Assembly (NCBI RefSeq): GCF_008642335.1
Contig: NZ_CP029191.1
Location: 1,860,001 to 1,924,000, forward strand
Direction of reading: 5' to 3'
Length of the DNA: 64,000 nt
DNA from: Streptomyces venezuelae
GTDB lineage: Bacteria; Actinomycetota; Actinomycetes; Streptomycetales; Streptomycetaceae
In this document: positions 60,305 to 64,000 of the stretch, piece by piece
Layout: the number at the start of each line of letters is the position of its first letter
Numbering within the stretch: the stretch's first letter is position 1
Made by a program: the position numbers and the translations under genes
Notes under the pieces: generated by a model
The model's database searches: none
What the model was told of the DNA's origin: nothing
Seen by the model: only the letters and a program-made list of their open reading frames with translations

Positions 60305-60703
60305 TCAGGGGCTCGTCAGGGGCTGCTCGGCGATCTGCTCGTGGTGCCTGATGACCTCGGCGATGATGAAGTTGAGGAGTTTCTCCGCGAAGGCCGGGTC
60401 GAGTTTGGCGCTCTCGGCGAGTTCGCGGAGGCGGGCGATCTGGCGGGACTCGCGGCTCGGGTCGGCGGGCGGCAGGTGGTGCTGGGCCTTGAGGTGGCCG
60501 ACCTGCTGGGTGCACTTGAAGCGCTCGGCGAGCATGTGGACGACGGCGGCGTCGATGTTGTCGATGCTGTCGCGCAGGCGGGACAGCTCGGCGCGCACGG
60601 CGTCGTCCGCGGCCTGTGCGGAATGCGCGGTGTGCGCGGGGTCCGCGGCGTGTGCGGGGCTCGTGCCGTTCACGTTGTCGTCGCTGGTGTGGCTGGTGGT
60701 CAT
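60305..60703 (-). CDS. Chorismate mutase (AroQ type)
   Basis: 132 residues from ATG 60703 (MTTSHTSDDNVNGTSPAH); the frame is open far upstream, but that is inside the AraC gene. After an unstructured 35-residue N-terminus, LSRLRDSIDNIDAAVVHMLAERFKCTQQVGHLKAQ (in parts) holds the first Arg, the LLAER-like Arg and the Lys of the AroQ active site, and IARLRELAESAKLDPAFAEKL completes the three-helix fold. It converts chorismate to prephenate for Phe/Tyr synthesis. The fused dehydratase of P-proteins is absent. 130 bp separate it from the pepN start. Confidence 0.9.
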   Translation of the reverse strand: MTTSHTSDDNVNGTSPAHAADPAHTAHSAQAADDAVRAELSRLRDSIDNIDAAVVHMLAERFKCTQQVGHLKAQHHLPPADPSRESRQIARLRELAESAKLDPAFAEKLLNFIIAEVIRHHEQIAEQPLTSP

Positions 60704-60714
60704 GGTCCTTGAGC

Positions 60715-61623
60715 CTACGTGGCCGGTCCGGGGCCGCCACCGGCGGAAGAGCGCAAAATGGGTGGGTGCTCGGGGTCGGGTATCCGGTGGGACCAGCCGC
60801 CGGGTACGGCCCTTCCCTGCTGGTCGCGGAAGCGTACGGGGGCCATTCCGACCCGGCGGGTGAAAAGGCGTGAAAAGTACGCCGGGTCGTCGTAGCCGAC
60901 GCGGCGGGCGATGGCGGCGACGGGGAGCTCGGTGGCGGCGAGGAGTTCCTTGGCGCGGCCCAGGCGGATGCCGAGGAGGTAGTCCTTGGGGCTGCAGCCC
61001 GCGCCGCGTCGCACGGCGGTGCGGAGTTCGGCGGGGGTCATGCCGTGCCGGGCGGCGTGTTCGGCGACGGACAGGGGCTGGAAGGCGTCGCGGGCGAGGG
61101 CCTGGAGGACGGGGTCGCCGTCGGGGGCGATGTCGGCGCGGGCGCGGCGCAGGGCGACGAGGAGTTCGTGGACGGCGGCGCCGGTCTCGACTTCGAGGAG
61201 GGGGTTGCCGCGGCGGGCGGCGCGGGCGATGCGGGCGACGACGGCGCGGGCGCCGGCCCCGTCGGAGAGCGGTACGACGGGCCGGCTGGGTTCGATGTAG
61301 CCGAGTTCGGTGTACGTGGTGGTGGCGGGTCCGGTGAAGTCGACGAAGCACTCGTCCCAGCCGGTGTCGGGGTCGGGTCCGTAGTGGTGGCGGGTGCCGG
61401 GGGTGAGCCAGATCAGGGCGGGTGCGGTGACGGTGGTGCGGCGGCCGTCGGGGCCGCGGAACCAGCCGCCGCCGGAGCTGATGACGACGGCGACGTGGTG
61501 GTCGAGGGTGCGGGGGCCGACGGTCGGCAGGTGGCCGTGCTGGAGGCCGACGCCGAGGCAGGCGAGGCCGAGTTTGTGGTGGGCGGGGCTGGGAGTGAAA
61601 TACCGCATCCACGTGTGGTACAT
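60715..61623 (-). CDS. AraC family transcriptional regulator
   Basis: 302 residues. The N-terminal cupin-like sensor has HHVAVVISSGGGWFRGPDG, APALIWLTPGTRHHYGPDPD and TGWDECFVDFTGPA (in part). The C-terminal HTH pair includes PLSVAEHAARHGMTPAELRTAV (in part) and ELPVAAIARRVGYDDPAYFSR (in part), ending with the RxxVGMAPVRFR signature. It is divergent from the GH35 gene across 124 bp that hold a 21-bp-spaced direct repeat and a GTCCATGGAC palindrome, so it most likely controls GH35 in answer to a sugar. Its effect (activation or repression) cannot be read. Confidence 0.93.
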   Translation of the reverse strand: MYHTWMRYFTPSPAHHKLGLACLGVGLQHGHLPTVGPRTLDHHVAVVISSGGGWFRGPDGRRTTVTAPALIWLTPGTRHHYGPDPDTGWDECFVDFTGPATTTYTELGYIEPSRPVVPLSDGAGARAVVARIARAARRGNPLLEVETGAAVHELLVALRRARADIAPDGDPVLQALARDAFQPLSVAEHAARHGMTPAELRTAVRRGAGCSPKDYLLGIRLGRAKELLAATELPVAAIARRVGYDDPAYFSRLFTRRVGMAPVRFRDQQGRAVPGGWSHRIPDPEHPPILRSSAGGGPGPAT

Positions 61624-61661
61624 CCGCGTGCGTCCCTTTCATCCGGGCGCTGGCCCGCTCC

Positions 61662-61696
61662 TTGCGTCCAACCGGGCTCGATCTTTGTCCATGGAC
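61662..61696. promoter_or_regulatory. Candidate AraC-type operator between araC-like gene and GH35 gene
   Basis: TTGCGTCCA (61662-61670) and CTTTGTCCA (61683-61691) have their GTCCA cores 21 bp apart, two helical turns, in direct orientation; AraC/XylS dimers bind such repeats. The second core is the left half of GTCCATGGAC (61687-61696), a perfect 10-bp palindrome. Confidence 0.5.
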
Positions 61697-61747
61697 CCTG
61701 CGCCCCGCCAGAGGTGATCGTGGGCGGGACGTGAGCGAGAGGACGCG

Positions 61748-63493
61748 ATGAACGGGTTCAGGGTCGGCGAGGACGATTTCGAGGTGGACGGGCGGCCGGT
61801 GCGGCTGCTGTCCGGTGCCATGCACTACTTCCGGGTGCACGAGGCGCAGTGGGGTCACCGTCTCGCGATGCTGCGGGCGATGGGCCTGAACTGTGTGGAG
61901 ACGTACGTCCCGTGGAATCTGCACGAGCCGTGTCCGGGCACGTATCGCGACGTCGAGGCGCTCGGCCGGTTCCTGGACGCGGCGCACGAGGCGGGTCTGT
62001 GGGCGATCGTGCGGCCGGGCCCGTACATCTGCGCGGAGTGGGAGAACGGTGGGCTTCCGCACTGGTTGACGGGGGCGGTGGGGGCGCGGGCGCGGACACG
62101 TGACGAGGAGTATCTGGGGCATGTGGGCCGCTGGTTCCGGCGGGTGTTGCCGCAGGTCGTGGGGCGTCAGTGGCACCGGGGCGGTCCGGTGATCATGGTG
62201 CAGGTCGAGAACGAGTACGGCAGTTACGGCTCGGACGGCGTGTATCTGCGGCGGCTCGCGGATCTGCTGCTCGCGGAGGGTGTGGAAGTGCCGTTGTTCA
62301 CGTCCGACGGGCCCGAGGACCACATGCTGACCGGGGGGTCGATTCCCGGGATCCTGGCGACGGCCAACTTCGGTTCGGGTGCCCGTGCGGGTTTCGCGAC
62401 GTTGCGCAGGCATCGGCCGAAGGGGCCGCTGATGTGCATGGAGTTCTGGTGCGGCTGGTTCGACCACTGGGGTGCGGAGCATGTGGCGCGGGGTGCGGAG
62501 GACGCCGCGGGGGCGCTGCGGGAGATCCTGGAATGCGGTGCGTCGGTGAACCTGTACATGGCGCACGGCGGGACGAACTTCGCGGGCTGGGCGGGCGCCA
62601 ACCGTGGCGGTGGTTCGCTGCACGACGGTGAGCTGCAGCCGGATGTCACGTCGTACGACTATGACGCGCCCGTCGACGAGTTCGGCCGGGCGACGCCCAA
62701 GTTCTGGGCGTTCCGGAAGGTCCTCGCGGAGTACGCGTCCGCTCCCCTGCCGGAGCCGCCTGCGCCGCCGCCGTCGCTGGAGGAGCCCGTGTCGGCGGTC
62801 CTGTCGGAGTGGGCGCCGTTGGACGCGGTCCTGGACGCGCTCGGCTCACCGGAGGCCGAGTATGCCGTTCCGCCGACGTTCGAGGAGCTGGACGTGGACC
62901 GCGGTCTGGTGCGGTACGCGGTGACGGTGCCGGGGCCGCGCGAGCCGTATCCGCTGAGTGTGCGGGGGCTGCGGGACCGGGCGGTGGTGTACGTCGACGG
63001 GGTGCGGGCCGGCGTTCTCACCGAGGGCACGCCCACGCTGCTGGACCCGGTGGCGGGGCACGCGCGCGTGGAGCTGTGGGTGGAGTCCTTGGGGAGGGTC
63101 AATTACGGGCCGCGAACGGGTGAGTCCAAGGGGATCACCGGGGGGATCCTGCACGAGCGGCAGTATCTGCACGGGGTGCGGGCGCGGGCGTTGCGCCTGG
63201 ACGCGTTCGACGTGCCGTCGGCGGTGCGGGGGATTGCTTCGGCGGGTGCCGGTGAGGGGCGGCCCGGCCTGTACCGGGGCACGGTGGAGGTCCACTCCCC
63301 CGGTGACGCGTCCCTCGGCCTGCCGGGCTGGACGCGCGGCTTCGTGTGGGTGAACGGCTTCAACCTGGGCCGGTACTGGTCGGCGGGCCCGCAGACGACG
63401 CTGTACGTGCCGGGTCCGGTGCTGCGGGCGGGGGCGAACGAGGTGTGGGTGCTTGAGCTGGAGGAGAGCGGGGGGACGGTCCGGCTGGCGTGA
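61748..63493 (+). CDS. Beta-galactosidase, glycoside hydrolase family 35
   Basis: 581 residues. VRLLSGAMHYFRVHEAQWGH (N-terminal strand), the GH35 signature RPGPYICAEWENGGLPHWL, acid/base Glu in VIMVQVENEYGSYGSDG and nucleophile Glu in LMCMEFWCGWFDHWG are all present. The C-terminal beta domains run from SDYDY-like TSYDYDAPVDEFG to FVWVNGFNLGRYW and TLYVPGPVL. It has no signal peptide, so it should act inside the cell on beta-1,3- or other beta-galactosides. Divergent from the AraC regulator and convergent with a GH101-like gene; together they suggest use of Gal-GalNAc glycans. Confidence 0.95.
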   Translation: MNGFRVGEDDFEVDGRPVRLLSGAMHYFRVHEAQWGHRLAMLRAMGLNCVETYVPWNLHEPCPGTYRDVEALGRFLDAAHEAGLWAIVRPGPYICAEWENGGLPHWLTGAVGARARTRDEEYLGHVGRWFRRVLPQVVGRQWHRGGPVIMVQVENEYGSYGSDGVYLRRLADLLLAEGVEVPLFTSDGPEDHMLTGGSIPGILATANFGSGARAGFATLRRHRPKGPLMCMEFWCGWFDHWGAEHVARGAEDAAGALREILECGASVNLYMAHGGTNFAGWAGANRGGGSLHDGELQPDVTSYDYDAPVDEFGRATPKFWAFRKVLAEYASAPLPEPPAPPPSLEEPVSAVLSEWAPLDAVLDALGSPEAEYAVPPTFEELDVDRGLVRYAVTVPGPREPYPLSVRGLRDRAVVYVDGVRAGVLTEGTPTLLDPVAGHARVELWVESLGRVNYGPRTGESKGITGGILHERQYLHGVRARALRLDAFDVPSAVRGIASAGAGEGRPGLYRGTVEVHSPGDASLGLPGWTRGFVWVNGFNLGRYWSAGPQTTLYVPGPVLRAGANEVWVLELEESGGTVRLA

Positions 63494-63509
63494 GCTTCCC
63501 GCTACGACT

Positions 63510-63544
63510 GGGCCCGCCCCCTCCACAGGAGAGGGGGCGGGCCC
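63510..63544. terminator. Bidirectional hairpin terminator (GH35 / GH101-like gene)
   Basis: GGGCCCGCCCCCTC (63510-63523), loop CACAGGA, GAGGGGGCGGGCCC (63531-63544): perfect 14-bp stem, then GTTTC, between two convergent stop codons. Confidence 0.85.
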
Positions 63545-63562
63545 GTTTCGCAGGTCGGGTTC

Positions 63563-64000
63563 TCAGACCTCCCTCACCTCGAACGCGTCGAGGACGAACT
63601 CCGCCTTGCCGTCGTCCCCGGTCTTGCGCAGGCCCACCCAGGCCTCGCCCTTGGCGGGGGCGGTGAACTCGTAGGAGTGCGTGGTGGGTGCGGTGGCGAT
63701 CGGGAGGTCCTCGCGGTCGAGTTCGCGGGGTGCCGGTTCGTCGACGGCGGTGATCCAGGCGTACTGGCCCGCCTTCTCGTTCTCGTACCGGAAGGAGACC
63801 CGGTACCGCTTGCCGGGTTCGAAGCGGACGGTGTGCGGGACGGTGCGGTACACGAGTCCGGTGTTCTCGCCGCGTGACTTCAGGGAGTTCGTGCCGTCGA
63901 TGACGTCGTCGATCGCCTTGCCGTTCCAGCCGCGCTGCGTGTACGGGGCGTGGCGCTGCGCGATGTGGGTGCGCGGGTCGGTGACGTCGCCCGCGTCGCC
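63563..64000 (-). CDS. C-terminal part of endo-alpha-N-acetylgalactosaminidase-like protein (GH101), 5' end outside window
   Basis: About 145 residues are visible; the frame is open to the window edge. The visible end reads THIAQRHAPYTQRGWNGKAI, DDVIDGTNSLKSRGENTGLV, YRTVPHTVRFEPGKRYRVSF, then YAWITAVDEP and EFTAPAKGEAWVGLRKTGDD. This is the galactose-binding-like C-terminal domain I associate with GH101 enzymes, which release the Gal-beta-1,3-GalNAc disaccharide from mucin-type O-glycans. The catalytic domain lies outside the window, so the class rests on this domain and on the neighbouring GH35 gene. Confidence 0.7.
   Translation of the reverse strand, partial: GDAGDVTDPRTHIAQRHAPYTQRGWNGKAIDDVIDGTNSLKSRGENTGLVYRTVPHTVRFEPGKRYRVSFRYENEKAGQYAWITAVDEPAPRELDREDLPIATAPTTHSYEFTAPAKGEAWVGLRKTGDDGKAEFVLDAFEVREV

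Noticed and set aside
57577..60351. A 924-codon open frame on the plus strand opposite pepN
   Set aside because: Antisense shadow; PepN on the other strand has the zinc-site and GAMEN motifs.
60704..62623. Very long N-terminal extension of chorismate mutase
   Set aside because: The frame crosses the AraC and GH35 genes; it is Arg/Pro-rich noise.

Overview
This window is high-GC actinobacterial chromosome, almost certainly from a Streptomyces. The evidence is the very high GC content with strong G/C bias at third codon positions, ATGA/GTGA-coupled genes, families typical of Streptomyces (SPW_0924, DUF6343, DUF3068, PAC2, the ANTAR regulator PdtaR) and gene order. From memory, the order coaE - PAC2 - rpsA - methyltransferase ... 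polA - FdhF-like oxidoreductase - thioesterase - liv ABC operon - pdtaR - tRNA-Leu - pyk - nucleotidase follows the S. coelicolor core around SCO1996-SCO2016. No complete transposon, prophage or CRISPR array was found.

Region by region. 1-7.0 kb: the end of a 2'-5' RNA ligase-like gene, a secreted DUF3574 protein, a DUF4291 protein, then a translationally coupled SNF2 helicase / SWIM zinc-finger pair on the minus strand. 7.2-10.5 kb: a likely operon for a secreted metallophosphoesterase, an MFS transporter and a secreted beta-propeller-like protein, preceded by a perfect inverted repeat. 10.6-18.1 kb: RidA, a GH6 cellulase-like enzyme, a prolyl aminopeptidase, a NarK-type transporter, a family 5 uracil-DNA glycosylase, and a YfcC carrier coupled to an M20 dipeptidase. 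18.2-22.9 kb: S4/Hsp15 protein, methyltransferase, GNAT-like acyltransferase, DUF6343 protein, TPR protein, coaE and PAC2 protein. 23-30.6 kb: secreted beta-helix protein, rpsA with a promoter and long leader, methyltransferase, hrpB, DUF3068 protein and the small SPW_0924 protein. 30.7-34.1 kb: two secreted cell-wall-type enzymes (lytic transglycosylase, class A beta-lactamase-like serine hydrolase), then a non-coding tandem repeat array. 34.1-41 kb: polA, molybdopterin oxidoreductase, PaaI thioesterase and two overlapping genes for surface proteins. 41.1-46.8 kb: complete branched-chain amino-acid ABC transporter livKHMGF with a hairpin after livK and a strong bidirectional terminator after livF.

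46.9-50 kb: pdtaR, tRNA-Leu(CAA) with its own terminator, a free-standing two-motif LAGLIDADG homing-endonuclease-like gene wedged directly behind the tRNA, and pyk. 50-60.7 kb: SIMPL protein, Tat-exported nucleotidase, GDSL hydrolase whose stop codon overlaps that of the nucleotidase, a small conserved protein, a lysine decarboxylase / lysine N-hydroxylase pair like desA-desB but without desC or desD beside it, pepN and chorismate mutase. 60.7-64 kb: an AraC regulator divergent from a GH35 beta-galactosidase, followed by the 3' end of a gene resembling GH101 endo-alpha-N-acetylgalactosaminidase. Together these suggest a locus for mucin-type O-glycans.

The most interesting points are the tRNA-linked homing endonuclease, the orphan desAB-like pair, the AraC/GH35/GH101 locus with a 21-bp-spaced direct repeat, the tandem and dispersed intergenic repeat family, and the 168-bp in-frame repeat in the SWIM protein. 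All functions are assigned by reading motifs by eye; no database search was run.
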